NCBI GenBank assembly: GCA_003049485.1 | Contig: PYST01000139.1 | Span: forward strand, 1-64,000 | Direction of reading: 5' to 3' | Source: Ophioceras dolichostomum | Taxonomy: Eukaryota > Ascomycota > Sordariomycetes > Magnaporthales > Ophioceraceae | DNA length: 64,000 nucleotides | In this document: in pieces, positions 1 to 11,810 of the stretch | How positions within the stretch are numbered: the stretch's first letter is position 1 | How the letters are laid out: every line of letters begins with the position of its first letter | The notes under the pieces: generated by a model | Database searches by the model: none | What the model saw: only the letters and a program-made list of their open reading frames with translations | What the model was told of the DNA's origin: nothing | Program-made: the position numbers and the translations under genes

Positions 1-1334
1 GGGGGAGGGGAAGGGGGGGCAATGAGGTCGGGTCGGTAGCTGTGAGTGTGAGAAGAGATGACCTGGGCGGGCTTACCGATGTTGCAAGCCCAGGCGTTGA
101 GGAACACGACGGTGCCTTTCGGGATGATAACGCCGCCATGGACGATATCCTTGATCGACACACGCGGAAGCGCCAGGCGCAAGACCGTGAAGTAGCGCAG
201 ACTCTCGCGGACAAGAGCGACCACATACTCGCACTCCCAGTCATCATCGATGCCGCAGAGAGGAGGGACTTCTTCTCCATACATCTTCCGTATGTGTCCG
301 TACGCCGTCTCCTGGATGTCCGGGCGGCTGACGAGAAGGGCGATGAACCAGGCCACCTGTGTCGAGATCGTATCCAGACCGCCGCTCAGCATGGTCAGGC
401 TGATGCTCGTGAGCTCCTCCGGCGACAGCTTCTTGGAGTCCTCGTCGCACATGACGTTGGCCTGGATGCAGGGCCGGAACGTGCCCGCGGCGATGCGCGC
501 CTCAAGGTCCCCGTTCAGCTTATGAAGGTAGACGTCGCGGCGGTCGCGCATCTCCCTGGCCTGGGCCGAGTGCCGGTTGAACGGGTTCAGCCGCAGGATT
601 GGGATGTAGTCCTGCATGTTGCCCGTCGTGGAGCGGAACTTGGAGATCTCCTCCTCGACATGCGTGATCTCGGAGAACAGGCCCGCGCGCGTGGCGACGC
701 GGATGCCCCAGTTGAGCGTGATGGACAGCGACAGGGACAGGCGCTGGATCATCGGCATGGCGTCGATGGCCATCGTGCCGGCCGAGCCGTGCGAGTACAG
801 CTCCGCGATGAAGTCGCGGGTCTCGACGTCCAGGTGGGCCGTATAGGACGCGACGGACGGGCGGTTGAGGGCCGAGGCGGCACCCTTGCGGCGGCGCTTG
901 AGTGAGTCGGAGTAAGGGGAGGTGCCGATGGTGGTGCCGGCCGTGCCGGACACGATGCGGTGGAAGGTGTAGAACTCGGGCCGGGAGCTGAGCGCCTGCG
1001 AGTTGTGGCCGAAGATGGACTTAGCAGCTGCGGCGGAGTTGACAACGACCACGGTGACGTTGCCTAGCTGGATCTGGTACACGTCGCCGTAGGTCTTGGC
1101 CCACAGGCGGTACTGCTCGGCGGCGTTCACGCGAACGCCCTGGAGGTTTCCGATGATGGGGAGGCCGCGGGGGCCGGCCATACCCTTGATTCGATTCCTG
1201 GAACGGACGATCTCGTTGACGATGAAGTACAAGACGAGGAGGGCCAGAGAAATGAATGCGAGGCGGCCTATCAACGTGATGATGCTGATGACCGCGGAAT
1301 GGCCAAAGGCCAGTATATCTTCTCCAAACGCCAT
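1..1334 (-). CDS. Cytochrome P450, CYP504-like (phenylacetate/3-hydroxyphenylacetate hydroxylase type), 5' part
   Basis: The minus strand from the ATG at 1334 reads without interruption to a donor site (GTAAGC) at 76, so exon 1 is 77-1334. The rest of the gene lies beyond the window. An N-terminal membrane anchor (about residues 10-40) is followed by a proline hinge PRGLPIIGNL. The I-helix contains GGLDTIS (about residue 315) and the K-helix ExxR is ESLR (about 378), followed by LRLALPR and FLNAWACNIG. These match the CYP504 family, microsomal enzymes that hydroxylate phenylacetate or its 3-hydroxy derivative on the way to homogentisate. The haem-cysteine region is outside the window, so integrity cannot be judged. 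The 2- versus 3-hydroxyphenylacetate specificity is not decided by what is visible. The start has a good context (AAGATGGCG). Confidence 0.88.
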   Translation of the reverse strand, partial: MAFGEDILAFGHSAVISIITLIGRLAFISLALLVLYFIVNEIVRSRNRIKGMAGPRGLPIIGNLQGVRVNAAEQYRLWAKTYGDVYQIQLGNVTVVVVNSAAAAKSIFGHNSQALSSRPEFYTFHRIVSGTAGTTIGTSPYSDSLKRRRKGAASALNRPSVASYTAHLDVETRDFIAELYSHGSAGTMAIDAMPMIQRLSLSLSITLNWGIRVATRAGLFSEITHVEEEISKFRSTTGNMQDYIPILRLNPFNRHSAQAREMRDRRDVYLHKLNGDLEARIAAGTFRPCIQANVMCDEDSKKLSPEELTSISLTMLSGGLDTISTQVAWFIALLVSRPDIQETAYGHIRKMYGEEVPPLCGIDDDWECEYVVALVRESLRYFTVLRLALPRVSIKDIVHGGVIIPKGTVVFLNAWACNIGKPAQVISSHTHSYRPDLIAPPSPP

Positions 1335-2889
1335 CTTCGGCACTCAGAAGGTTGGGTCGCTGACGCGGGAGGCCTCAGTGAGCATGGCTGTGTTTGGGAG
1401 TCGCCTTTGGCAGAGATTGATCGGCGTCTGTCCCGATAACCCAAGGAGGAGTAATGAGCATGGAACCTTCGGAATATACATACAGTGCGCTTAGCTGCCA
1501 GTCTGCCTGCAGGTGTAGGTAGTGTTATTGTTTGTCGACAGCGGAGATCTCCGAAATGAGAGTGGCGCGTTTGCAGAACGGCCTGAAAAGACGGGCTCGA
1601 TGTAAAGTTCTCCTTGGGGTACTATACAAGATCTTTGCCTGGCCCGGAAGGGGTGAGTCGTCACTTCCCGCCGCCTCCTTCATATGCGAGCAGACCAGGA
1701 CACACCCTCTGTCCCGATCGTCAGTGCATCGGCAGTCCGCATAAGCTTTCTGGGGAATGCAGGGATGACTCCGGGATGCCCCTGCGGCATAGCAGCAAAA
1801 GAAATGCGGGGTTCACACCCAATCGGCTGGGACAATGAGTAGGGTCACTTCTCTTCAGTACCCTACGAGCCTACGTCCGTGATTTCTCGGGACTGACGGC
1901 GAAGAAGAACTGTCTCTTCAGTGGATGGGACGGCACAGGAGGGCATCGAGCACAGGCGGCAGGACTGTGCGTAGGTTTGTAGTTATTCTGGTTCGAGATG
2001 CATGAACACATGCGTCAGTCTATTCTCTGATTCAACAGGGGCGACTTCTCACATTAGGCGGAGTCATGAGATGATGCGCGCAATATTCATTGTGAAAATG
2101 GTATCATTCTCTCGGAGTGTCAACTGATGGCTTATGATGTCAAGCTCTCGTAACCGGCTAACTGTCGACAGGCTAGAGGGATGAAAAAGTCTACTAGTAT
2201 GTTGCCAATGAATTCCCAACTCGATATTACCAAGACCAGATCACGAGGTCCCATCTTGTTCGGTCTCTGAAAGCGTTCATTGGTCAAGAGCGCGCGGTTA
2301 CACCGTTGGATCATCGAACATTGAGGACCATTAGATACCTACGACTGTATCACGAGCCTCGAGCGGCATCCATAGTCCCTCGTAAGCGTGATTGTATGGT
2401 ATGAATGACGACTTTCTGGCTAGAGTTCCCTCAAACGGTTGTAATGGGAGCCCATCTAGCTTATGGTGATTAGACAAAAGATTCTTCTCAAATCAACTCT
2501 TCTCGATACTTCTTCTGATTCCTCCTCTACTCACCTCACAGCCGCCCACCATGAGAAGAGCAGAGATTACAGTGTCAGGCAGCTTCGATAAGCTAGATGA
2601 CCGTGTGGAAGTATTCATAGGCAGCCAGTTGGGCGTATCAGCAACCATTCAACATTCCTTAGCGGACTTGCGATACATGCCTCCCTATTCGCGGTTGAGG
2701 CAGACAACTAGGCGGGATCTGACCATGATCAGACCGATATACAACGACTCAGCTGCGGCTGGGTATGAGATCTCATTAAAAAGGCCCATGGGTGGAGAGA
2801 GAGGCTTACAATGAGTACAGGAATCCGATTATGACTTCCGAGGATTGCTCCTCGACCATTTTGTTTTCTCTCCCTGAGTTGCCCAACCC
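1335..2889. other. Intergenic spacer, no gene seen
   Basis: This stretch has only short, non-conserved open frames in all six frames, no recognisable protein motif and no tRNA. It separates the P450 from the duplicated island. Regulatory elements for the P450 would be expected near 1335-1700, but none is specific enough to name. Confidence 0.5.
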
Positions 2890-3330
2890 AACTTGTGCCG
2901 CAACACATGGCACGGTTACTCGGTTTTCAAATCGCAGTCGTGGTCGCATTCCATTCGCTTTGCGAAATTAACAGTTTAAGTTGACTCCGAATTGAAGGAG
3001 TCGATTCGTTTCACACCCATTCCTTCCCGCTAGATTCCTCAGGGTAGTGGTCGATTTTTGGGCCTGAGTTTTCGGGTTGTTTGGCTGTCGCACAAGCCGA
3101 GCAAACTCGGATTTAACTCATACGTACAGTTCTGTCTACGCCTCAAAGTTCCACGGCCGGATCCCCCACACCGGCAGCCATGCCGATCGGCCCCCGGCCG
3201 ATATTACGGCCGCCTTTTCGCCCATTGCGTCGACCGTGCCGCGGGGGACTGGGTCTGTTTGTTTCTGATGACTACACCGGCCCTGTCGGGCTAGTTTCCA
3301 ACAAGGCTCTCACATACGACCGGCATCGAC

Positions 3331-3337
3331 TATAAAT
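3331..3337 (+). promoter_or_regulatory. TATA box of GT-A
   Basis: TATAAAT lies 149 bp before the GT-A start codon inside GACTATAAATC, and the identical heptamer lies 148 bp before the GT-B start. Conservation of position and sequence in both copies supports a core promoter. Confidence 0.6.
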
Positions 3338-3479
3338 CAAGCCTGCGGTACAACACCCTCGATGGAAGGTCCTCCTCAGGAAAAGAATACTGCAAGCATC
3401 AATAAGCAGATACAACATACTAATAGAACCATACTAGTCGTCCCTCCACACTTACAACTGACCACCTCTCATCACCACC

Positions 3480-4925
3480 ATGGCCCTCGCCAGCCTACCC
3501 CTCCTGGCATTCGTCCTCCACGACTATGTCGAGAGGTATCTCGATGGAAAATACGCCAAGAGATGCCAGCCGTACCCGGTCCCCGCTCCCGGGACGGAGA
3601 AGTTCCCTCCCCACGAGGTCAGCCTCGTCATCGCATCAATAGAGCCACCGGACACCTTGGCGACCACGCTCGTGGGCTGGCTCAAGCAGCGGCCCCGCGA
3701 GATCATTGTCGTGACGATCCCCCGCGACCGCCAGCGGATCAAGCAGCTCGCCTTCCAGGCGCAGGCCATCGCACGCGGCGAGAAGGCCGAGCAGGCCCGG
3801 CAGCTCGGCGAGAAGGCCTTCCTCGTCTTCGACTCCAGCGACGACTCCAGCGACGACGACGACACAGTCAACAGTGACACCAACTCGCACGATTCCCCCA
3901 AAAGCAGCACTAAAATCATCGTCCTCACCGCCCCCGAGGCCAACCAGCGCCTCCAGCAGGGCATAGGCTTCAAGCGCGCCACGGGCAAAATAATCGTCAC
4001 GACCGACGACGACACATTTTCCGCGCACGACTCCGCCCTCCGCGTGCTGGTCGCGCCCTTCGAGGAGTCCGACCACATCGGCGGCGTCGTCGGCAAGGTC
4101 TTCCCCCAGCTGACCCCCGAGCCCGGCAAGCTCTCCGTCACGCCGCGCACGGCGTGGGCCGCGATCGCGGCGCGCCAGTGCGTCAGCGTGTTCCCCTGGC
4201 ACAAGATACAGATGGGCTCGCGGTCCGGCAGGGCGAACTGCATCCTGGGCGCCTTCGGGGCCGCGCGGGCCGACATCCTGCAGCGCGAGGACTTCCTGGG
4301 GGACTTCCTGGGCGAGACTTGGCGGAACCCGCTCACGGGCGTGCGGCACCGCTCGCGCACGGGCAACGACTCGTTCATGGGCGCGTGGTTGCACTACGGG
4401 GCCGGGAAGAGGGTCGTGCTGCAGAGCGACGAGCGCGCGGTGGTCACAACGCTGATACCCACGCGGGCCGCGGTGCAGCTGAGGAGACTGGCGAGGTGGG
4501 GGAGGACGGGGCACAAGGTGGCGCTGAACTGGGTAGTGTGGAGGCCGGGCCTGAGGGGCAGCCTGGCGGATTCGAAGTGGACGACGAAGGGGCAGGTCCT
4601 CGGGCTGGTGTCGACGTGGTTCAAGGCGCTGCACGTGCTGGCGTGGCTTTGGGCGCTGGATCGGTGCCCCGCCGTCGGGATCGCGGTCACGGTGTGGTAT
4701 GCGTATCTGTACGTCTCGGGGTACTGGGGGTTCTTGAGCCGGTATCCACAGTTCAGGGGGTGGTACACCTGGGTGGTGCTGTTTGGCTTTGATACGGTTG
4801 GGCGGGTGCTGTTGGATGTGTGGTGCTGGCTGACGTTTTTCGACGATTCGTGGGGGAACAGGGATGATAGTGTAAGGGTGTCGGAGTTGGGGGCTTTGGA
4901 GACCGCTGAGGACGTGATTTGCTGA
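3480..4925 (+). CDS. Family-2-type glycosyltransferase, membrane polysaccharide synthase-like (GT-A)
   Basis: This is a single-exon gene of 481 residues starting at an ATG in a CACCATGGC context. It resembles fungal Cps1/hyaluronan-synthase-like processive glycosyltransferases of family 2. Visible features are a nucleotide-sugar fold from residue 46 (VSLVIASIEPP), the metal-binding DDD at 176-178 (TTDDDT), a GND at 295-297 where the family usually has a catalytic acid, and QLRRLARW at 333-340 as the Q/RxxRW product-binding motif. Hydrophobic segments near 375-415 and 430-455 would anchor it in the plasma membrane. An acidic, serine-rich linker at 118-142 is unlike the rest and differs from GT-B. 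The polymer made cannot be inferred. About nine residues in ten match GT-B at 17978 by eye outside the linker. Confidence 0.85.
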   Translation: MALASLPLLAFVLHDYVERYLDGKYAKRCQPYPVPAPGTEKFPPHEVSLVIASIEPPDTLATTLVGWLKQRPREIIVVTIPRDRQRIKQLAFQAQAIARGEKAEQARQLGEKAFLVFDSSDDSSDDDDTVNSDTNSHDSPKSSTKIIVLTAPEANQRLQQGIGFKRATGKIIVTTDDDTFSAHDSALRVLVAPFEESDHIGGVVGKVFPQLTPEPGKLSVTPRTAWAAIAARQCVSVFPWHKIQMGSRSGRANCILGAFGAARADILQREDFLGDFLGETWRNPLTGVRHRSRTGNDSFMGAWLHYGAGKRVVLQSDERAVVTTLIPTRAAVQLRRLARWGRTGHKVALNWVVWRPGLRGSLADSKWTTKGQVLGLVSTWFKALHVLAWLWALDRCPAVGIAVTVWYAYLYVSGYWGFLSRYPQFRGWYTWVVLFGFDTVGRVLLDVWCWLTFFDDSWGNRDDSVRVSELGALETAEDVIC

Positions 4926-7464
4926 GTTGGAGTAGGATGAAGTTGGTTGCTCGGTTCTTGGAGTTTGGTGGTGGTCTGTTTCTTAGATAGAGCAGGTCCT
5001 GGATGTCGAACTGATCTTCGATCTGATGAGGAGAGGTGAGATGTCGCTGACTGTGAGTCCCGATAATTTGGGTGGAGTACAATGAATTGCAGTATACGCA
5101 CTCTTCATGCCTACCCGAATCCTCGTCCGTCCTAGTCGATTCACGCTACCTTCGCTGCGCTTCCCCGCGTCGAGCGGTGTCTCCTCTTGGCAGGGAGGCC
5201 GGAGTAGATCGGCACGGCGGAGAATCGGCAGGCCAAGCCTAGCGTGTTTGGCACGTGAGGAGCTCCGTGCCCTTTGGAGTGCGCCGCTATCGGTCGTCGG
5301 ACTCGAGGCCCCCCTTCCCCAGCTGGGCGTCGAGGCCCCTACGTTCTGTTGGTTGGGGCACTACCAGTGGAAGCTGCTGGGTGGGTGTGCATCTGTGGCC
5401 GTCGCTGCCTACTACCTACCCTTGTAGTCCCAGGCAACACGTGCTTGGGTCTGACGCCTTGTAGGTGACGCGTGAAGATGCCGGTAATTAGTAGTAGGTG
5501 CCTAATAGATGAGGAGAGTTGTATGAAAGGCATCACCCCCCTCTACGAGTCGGGCACTCACTCAGTGGCCGCAAGTGTCGGACATCGAGGAGAAGTGCTT
5601 GGGCCAAGGACAGCAAGGCCAGGTGGAAAAACGCATCAGAGAAGCTCTGTTGGCGGGTAGGCGATGAGTACTAGGCGTGTCTCCACCACCGTCCAGAAAC
5701 CCAGGTCGAGGCCACTGATTCGAGGGCCAGGGCAACTCTGAGGACGTCAGAGCGGCCATATTGCCTCACAACGACAAGTTTAGCCTTTCCAATTGTGGTC
5801 ATAGCCCCCACATTCTCCTCTGTGGCGGCACGTCCATCGTCGTGTTCGAGCTAACCTGCCCTACCGCCTCCAGGACGCATTCTGGGCCGGGTTGGCGCCT
5901 GTGGTTAAGGCTTCGAGATCGAACGCTTGCGGAATTTAGGAGCGGTGTTCAAATTCGCCAGAACTGTTTTTCCGCCGTTGGCCTACAATCCGAGGCCGTG
6001 CCGTTGCCTGTGGCCGGGCTGGTAGGCCTTTTTCGTGACCTCCATTTTGGCCCCCACTGCTACCCGTCTTCGCCAGTTCCGGGGCCGGTTCCGGACGTCA
6101 TCGGGTGGCAGCCAGGCCAATGACCCTTCGCGAGAGGGAATCCTCAGCCAACGGGGATAATTAGGGAGGTACCTAGTCTATCCTAAGACCATGTTTGACA
6201 AAATTTGAACTCGCCCAGCCGATTATGACCCGCCCCCGAGCCGGCCGCCTGCTCGGGTCACACCCTCTCATCGCTCTAGCGCGGCCCATCACCACGGCCC
6301 GGCGAGGCACAGCACAGCGCGTGGCGGTCACGGCGCCAGCGGAGTCTGATAGGCGAGGCGCTCTGTGCACGTCCAGGCAGTAGTCCCATGCAGATTACAC
6401 CTAATGTGTCGAGGCTAGCCGGCGCAAGGTGGCCTCGGTGGCGACCTGCCGACCACCAAAGTGAATCTATGGTTGGGCCGTGTGTACGCGGTGAAAGCTT
6501 TGGGAGAGGCCCACGGATGTAGTAGGCAGTCGTGGCGACGAGATGGACTGATATGTACTGTGCCAGTCAAGCACCTGTTACTAATACCAGGCAGCTGCCA
6601 GGTCATTCGCAAAGATTCGCCATCCATTCGTCATATCTGTGCGTCCATAACTGGGATGTGGCGAGGCGCCAGTCCGAGCATTGTAGGCCTTCGCTGGCGA
6701 AAATAATCTGAAGCCACAAACCAACTGACTCGATGACACCCCAGTTGACCGACTCACCGTCTACGTCGAGACGGTGTGGCCGGTGGCATGGCCGTCCCGG
6801 ACGCGAGTAAAAGAACAGCTGTCATCGAATCACCGTCATAGGCCCGAACGCGCCGACTTCATGAGTCTCACGGGGTGTCATCGTGTAGTCGCAGGGTGTG
6901 GCTTCTCGCGGGCGCAAGTTTGGCCGAATTTACCCCTGAGTGTTAGCAGCAGGGTCGCGGCCACATTGCCCTTGAAGCACTATGAGTTGCGACATGTCGA
7001 ATAGCCCAACGTGTGAGATAGTATCCCGACGCGAGGTTTGCTAAGCGGGCCGCACCTTTTCTGGATGGCCCAGCTTTTGAGCCTGTTCTGTACTGGAATG
7101 GTTGTTTCCCTACATTTCGGGCCGGCCTCGCGGCCCCGGCGTCCGGGCGCGACCACGTGCACCCGGCGACTCTACTTGGCCGGCCACCGCGCCACCGCCA
7201 CCAACAGAGGGCGGTCTCCCTGGAACGTCGTAGAAGCAAATCTGTCAACGCTTCTCCCAGCAGCTCACCGAACTGGCCTGGATGTGCCTCATCGAGGACC
7301 GAAGGGATGACCCGTTGTGACATATCCGTGAGGCTTAGAGAAGTGGTCGAGGTGGCCGACGACGAGAACAACGATGAGGTTGTGGGTGGTAATTATCGTG
7401 GTGTGGTGATGGGCCAGCGAAGACAAGTCGGAGTTGGCGAAGCTGAGGGGCGGGAGATTATGTG
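4926..7464. other. Gene-free stretch of copy A
   Basis: There is no convincing gene. Short open frames here are not conserved in frame with the homologous stretch 19454-21400 of copy B, although the DNA itself is recognisably similar (for example around 5945-6070 against 20290-20400). This points to non-coding DNA carried along with the duplication. The 3' part is the upstream region of P1. Confidence 0.55.
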
Positions 7465-7470
7465 TATAAA
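7465..7470 (+). promoter_or_regulatory. TATA-like box of P1
   Basis: TGTGTATAAAAGA lies about 296 bp upstream of the P1 ATG. All four P genes have a GTATAA-type element 280-350 bp before the ATG, followed by a long pyrimidine-rich leader. Confidence 0.5.
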
Positions 7471-7760
7471 AGAATGATGTCGACCCTCCTATCTTTGAGC
7501 CTTTATGATGTGAGAATCAGACAACCAGCCTTCGAAGAATCCTTTCACAGCCAACCGCCCTCCTGAAACCAACCTTACTACATTACTCTACCTCAAGCTC
7601 AGCTACACACTATTTTATCTCTCCATTCTTTTCCTCATCACTTCGTCGCCCCGTCGCTTCATTGCTCCAAGCAGGCAGCCGCCGACACAGTCAGACCAGA
7701 CCAGACAGTCGCCAACGAGCAACCCTTCGACACATCCTACTATCCGCAGCCCAATCAGAA

Positions 7761-8180
7761 ATGTCCAACCAAGTCGGCCAAGGTGGTTTCATCCAGCCCC
7801 CGGCCCAGGGTGTTCCAAGACCTCCCCTCCCCACGCAGGGCACCGGCAACGACCCGACCCCGGGCAGGGGCTGGATCAACGTCAGCCACTCTGTCACGGC
7901 CCAACGCAAGATATTCTACACGGAAACCGGCCCCCGGGAGGGAAAAGAATTGGTCGTCAAGTACACGCGAGAAACGACCGAGGTGCGCGCCGTCTCCAAG
8001 CCCCAGGAGTGGCAACCTGCCCGCTCTATTCACTGGGGAAGTGGCTTTCACATGTACAACCGAGTGACCCACAGCGTCTACTTCATGCAGCAAAGCCCCT
8101 CTGAGGTGCCCATCCCCATCCCGTCAAATAGCGAGGCTGGCCAGGGCTCGTCGCAGGCGCTCGGAGGCGGAAGGCGCTAG
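7761..8180 (+). CDS. P1, small proline-rich protein of the P family, function unknown
   Basis: This is a single exon encoding 139 residues. The ATG at 7761 was chosen because the other members also start with MS followed by polar, proline-rich sequence, and because upstream in-frame sequence has no ATG. Residues 1-33 are Pro/Gly/Gln-rich and probably disordered. A compact domain of about 80 residues follows, starting with GRGWINV (35-41), containing W...P.R and ending with HMYNRVTHSVYFMQQ and SPSEV. The same pattern occurs in P3 (GRKWIDV, YNKVTHTIYF), P4 (GRPWVDV, NTVFYIR) and the P2 relic. There is no signal peptide and no membrane segment, so a cytosolic or nuclear protein is likely. P1 is convergent with F1, with 391 bp between stop codons. 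I do not recognise the domain. Confidence 0.75.
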   Translation: MSNQVGQGGFIQPPAQGVPRPPLPTQGTGNDPTPGRGWINVSHSVTAQRKIFYTETGPREGKELVVKYTRETTEVRAVSKPQEWQPARSIHWGSGFHMYNRVTHSVYFMQQSPSEVPIPIPSNSEAGQGSSQALGGGRR

Positions 8181-8571
8181 GTATCAGGCTTCTATTCGAT
8201 ATCCTACCGAGGTTCGGTGCGTCAGTCGCCTCTTTTCTACCCTCCTCCGACATGTTGATGTCTTGTTTTTTTTTTTTTTTGGCTCTCGTCGATTTGGCTT
8301 CATCTTCCCCTCTCCTGCCATCCCATTTATTGTTTCAGCCATTAGCTAGACTTTGCTTTCCTCGCACAATTCAGCTTATCATCACTCTCGTTACGCTTCT
8401 TTCCCATTCTCATCAGCTACACCCACCCAAGTACCCCCACAGTGCCCTGGCGGCTTCGCTCAGATAGATCTTACACAGCAGTATCCAACGCTCGTTCCCT
8501 AGTCTATGTTACCATTCTCACGGCTAGGCAGTGTGACGAAATCCTCTTCCAGTGCTGTAGCCATCCTCTTT

Positions 8572-11046
8572 CTACTCCACTGGCTCTGGTTCTGCTGCTG
8601 GCTCCGCATGCTGCAAAGGGTCCTCGCCACTTGCGTACAAATGAAGCCATCGGCCCCCATACCACACTCGACTGTGGTAACCAGAATACCACCACTCAAG
8701 AACACCGCGACGAGCCACTCGAAGAGGAGGGTGCCACCTGCACCACCAAGGCCATGCTTCGAAGGGGACCGTGGGCGGGCTGGTCGAGATGTCCGCGACG
8801 CAGTCGTAGTAGTGATTATTCGTGCCGCGCATGCTCACAAAATCGGCGCCGGTGAAGTACAGCGCGCCCGCGTCGTCCAGCACAATCTTCCGCTTCTTGA
8901 TGGGTTTGTCTAGGCGGTAGCAGCCGATGCTCTCGCGGTGACCGTCGGCGTACGTGAGAACCATGCCAGTGTAAACTGTCACGTTTTCGTACATGCCCTT
9001 ACACGCGAGCTCGACTTCAATAACACCCTCCATCGAGCACCTGGTGTACACTGCCTGAGACCGGATGCGCCCGTGGTGTGGTTGCCTCAGCGGGTTGGGA
9101 AGTTGGGGTAGCCAGGTGCCGTACTGGGCGTACTGCCGCGTTAGACTGGCGTTGTCGAGGCCAACCAGGCTCAAGTGGTCACTCGGCAGATAATCGTTCA
9201 ACACGTTCAGCCATACTCGCGTGGGCCGGTCGCACGGCAGCGTCCCGGTAACCGAGCGGAAGGTGGCAGTAGTTTGCGGCAAGGAGCTGCCGAACAAGAC
9301 TGCTCTGTTCTTGTTGGTGCGGAACTAAACACTGTCAGTGGTGCTAGTACGGCGGCGGCGGCGCGGGCTCCAGTTCAAGGGGCGTGAGAAAATGGATTAG
9401 AAACATACCACGAGTCCACCCGCACAGGGCTCGCCAGCGTCAGTGACCAGGGGCCGGCTGAGAATGTCTGTGATATACTCTCCTTCGTTTACCGGCATGT
9501 AGATCCAGAAGTAGGGTCGAGATGCGTGGTCGAAGATGATGAAGTCGTCGAAATTCTCCACACCGCAGCCCTTATCCACAACAATACCTACAACCCTCCG
9601 TCCATCTGTGGCCACGTTGTAGCCGATGGTGCCTGGGCCGTTGATGTCGATCGCCCTCATGCGCAGGTTGTGATCCATGCGTGCTTTACTCTCACGCTCG
9701 TCCGCGGGGCCCAGTGATGAGACGTCCAGCAGACGAGGGAACGGAGCGACGGGGAGCTCCCAACGAATGCGCTGAAGTGCCATGCCTCGTGGTCCTCTGA
9801 CAAGCTCATCGGGCACGTTGATCTGGCGTACCTTGAGGCTCTACGAGACTATCAGCTAAGTTCAATGACGCTTAGGGGAGCTGACAAAGGATCGCATTCG
9901 GGAAAATTTTAGAGCTCACCTCGACCTCCACTTCGACAAGCAGCGGGCCTCGAGAACGAGGGATGCGCTTCCACCACACGCTGCGGTCACGGCTGACCCT
10001 CTTACACCACGCTAGCTGCTGCCCCGTTGGCACGAATACCAGTCGTCGCAGCCCGATATGGTCCTCGGCGACAAATACATCCCCGTCGACGTCCCAGGGC
10101 TCCACACCAGACCCGAGGTTAAGGGAGGGTGGCGAAACCCCAGTTAGGTGCGAAGGGCCTCTCCATGCCGGGATGACGAGAAAACGTCCGCTTCTTTGGC
10201 CAGGTCCTTCGGGCACCGGACTATTAGAAAGAACGCCGACGTAGAAGCGGCCCTCCAGCCTCATAAAGCTCGCGTAGACGTCCTGGGCGAGATCGATCGA
10301 GTGAGTGTAGTTCGGTTGTGATGGTGGAGACAACGTCAAGCGATCCCAGGTGTCAATGGTTGCATACATCTGGACAAGATAGCTTGCAACTCCCGCCCAA
10401 ACTTCCTGGGGCAGCGGTGGGCCCTTCCAGAGACGGGATTGGCCCTGATGAAGGGTAGCAGCCAGGGCGTGGCAGATGTGGTGGGAGCGCAGCCGGTCTC
10501 CGCGCCGCCCTTCTGGTGGGCTGAACGTGTATTGCATGGTTTTTCGGATCTCTCGCGAGAAATTCTGCTGTTGCCACATCCAGCCGAGACACTCAGAATG
10601 GAAAGAACCCTCCATCTCCGCTGCCTCAGTCCCAGCGCAGGGGCGGTCGCGCAAACATAGGTGAATATGAAGGTCACGGTCCCAGGCGGGTTGGTAGTCC
10701 ATGTAGGTCCCGATCGGCCATATTTCGAACTGAGCGGAGATAGGCACCAGGGTCTCGGCGTCGGGAGAAGATCCGCCTAGCGGCGGCACGCCGCTCTTGC
10801 GGGCCGTTGATGGTGGTAGCAGGCGATCTTTTCGTGCACGATTTAAATGTTAGCAAAGCAATTCATGAATGCAGGACAGATGGCATCAAAAGAACAGTAA
10901 AATAAAATAAAAATAAATAAATAGATAAATAAAAACTTGCCGAGGATGATTTCGTCGCGGTTTTCGATGTAGAAGCGACAGAAGGCGCACCGACTCTTCG
11001 TCAGGCAAAGCCTGAACGGCTCGTTTGGATCATTATGTCGAGACAT
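8572..11046 (-). CDS. F1, four-exon protein with cysteine clusters and F-box-like motif
   Basis: Exons are 10941-11046, 9920-10827, 9409-9840 and 8572-9324, giving 732 residues. The intron phases (1, 0, 0) equal those of F2 and F3. Intron 1 has a GC-AG boundary (GCAAGT) at the position where F2 and F3 have GT. The N-terminus has C14-x5-C20-x2-C23. A second cluster is C93-x5-C99 then H112-x2-C115. Both look like metal sites and are conserved in all three paralogs. An F-box-like stretch follows (LWKGPPLPQEVW, 168-179, then a hydrophobic ASYL). The C-terminal half carries NKNRAVLFG near 486, YADGHRESIG near 607 and an aromatic end (LEWWYSGY, VWYGGRWLH). An F-box would suggest substrate recruitment to an SCF ubiquitin ligase, but only part of the motif is visible. 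The gene is convergent with P1. Confidence 0.8.
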
Positions 11047-11576
11047 GGCTAGAAACTTGGGAATAGAGCAGAATGACGACCCGAGAACTCCTCGGGGAAT
11101 CATCAGGTATTTGTATCATGGCATGGGATGATGCCAGCCAGCCTAACAAGTAGTGGCGCGGGGTAGGTAGTTTTCGGCATTTGGCATTCTGGGGCAATTT
11201 TGGGGCTGCTTGGGGCTGCACGCTTTGCGGCGAGGGCATAGCGCTGAGGTTGTGTCTGGTGCCAGCTGCAGCAAATTACAGGGCGGTCGGACAGCCGCCG
11301 TTGTTGCCTAGTGCGGAACAGGGCGTGGAATGGATGTCGACCAACCATCGGCCGCTCGCTAGCGCCCTGCCTGGAACTTGAAGAAGCTCCCCAACCTCTG
11401 ATGCGCTGGCCCTCCCGCCTCCGTCCAGGCAAAACATCGACCAGCAGGGCTTGTGGGGACGATTGGATGCCTACGCCCGACAAATATGGACGCACCAACT
11501 TGAACTTTTGGGTGGTAGGGCAAACGAAAGTAAAGGAAAAGGAGAAGAAAAAATATCCCATGCCTAAAGCCATACC

Positions 11577-11810
11577 TGTTGAACCACTGGGTGCACCTCT
11601 CTGCACCCATAAAGAACTAGTTGCCTCAGTCATCAAGGCATCCACCTCAACAGACCTCAGATCACGTGGACCCTCAGGAGTCGCCTACAAAAGTACTCCC
11701 TCCGACCCACGCGTAGACTAGCTTTTTCTCTTCCTCGTACATCACTCAGATCAATAGAATCGGTTTACCACACGCGTGTCTTTTCCAATTGGAACCCTGG
11801 ACTTCCAACA
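11577..11810 (+). mobile_element. Solo LTR 1 (Copia-like ends), target duplication ATACC
   Basis: A 234-bp element starts TGTTGAACC and ends TTCCAACA. It is flanked by perfect 5-bp duplications ATACC at 11572-11576 and 11811-11815. Its reverse complement is nearly identical to 15422-15655. There is no internal region or second LTR, so it is a solo LTR left by recombination. Assignment to Copia rests only on the end sequence and 5-bp duplication. Confidence 0.85.

Noticed and set aside
3524..4634. Long antisense open frames of 284 and 332 codons over GT-A (and similar ones over GT-B)
   Set aside because: They lie opposite a clear glycosyltransferase in GC-rich DNA, have no motifs, and arise from codon composition.
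5107..5427. Open frame of 106 codons in copy A spacer
   Set aside because: The homologous DNA at about 19625-19900 does not keep the frame.
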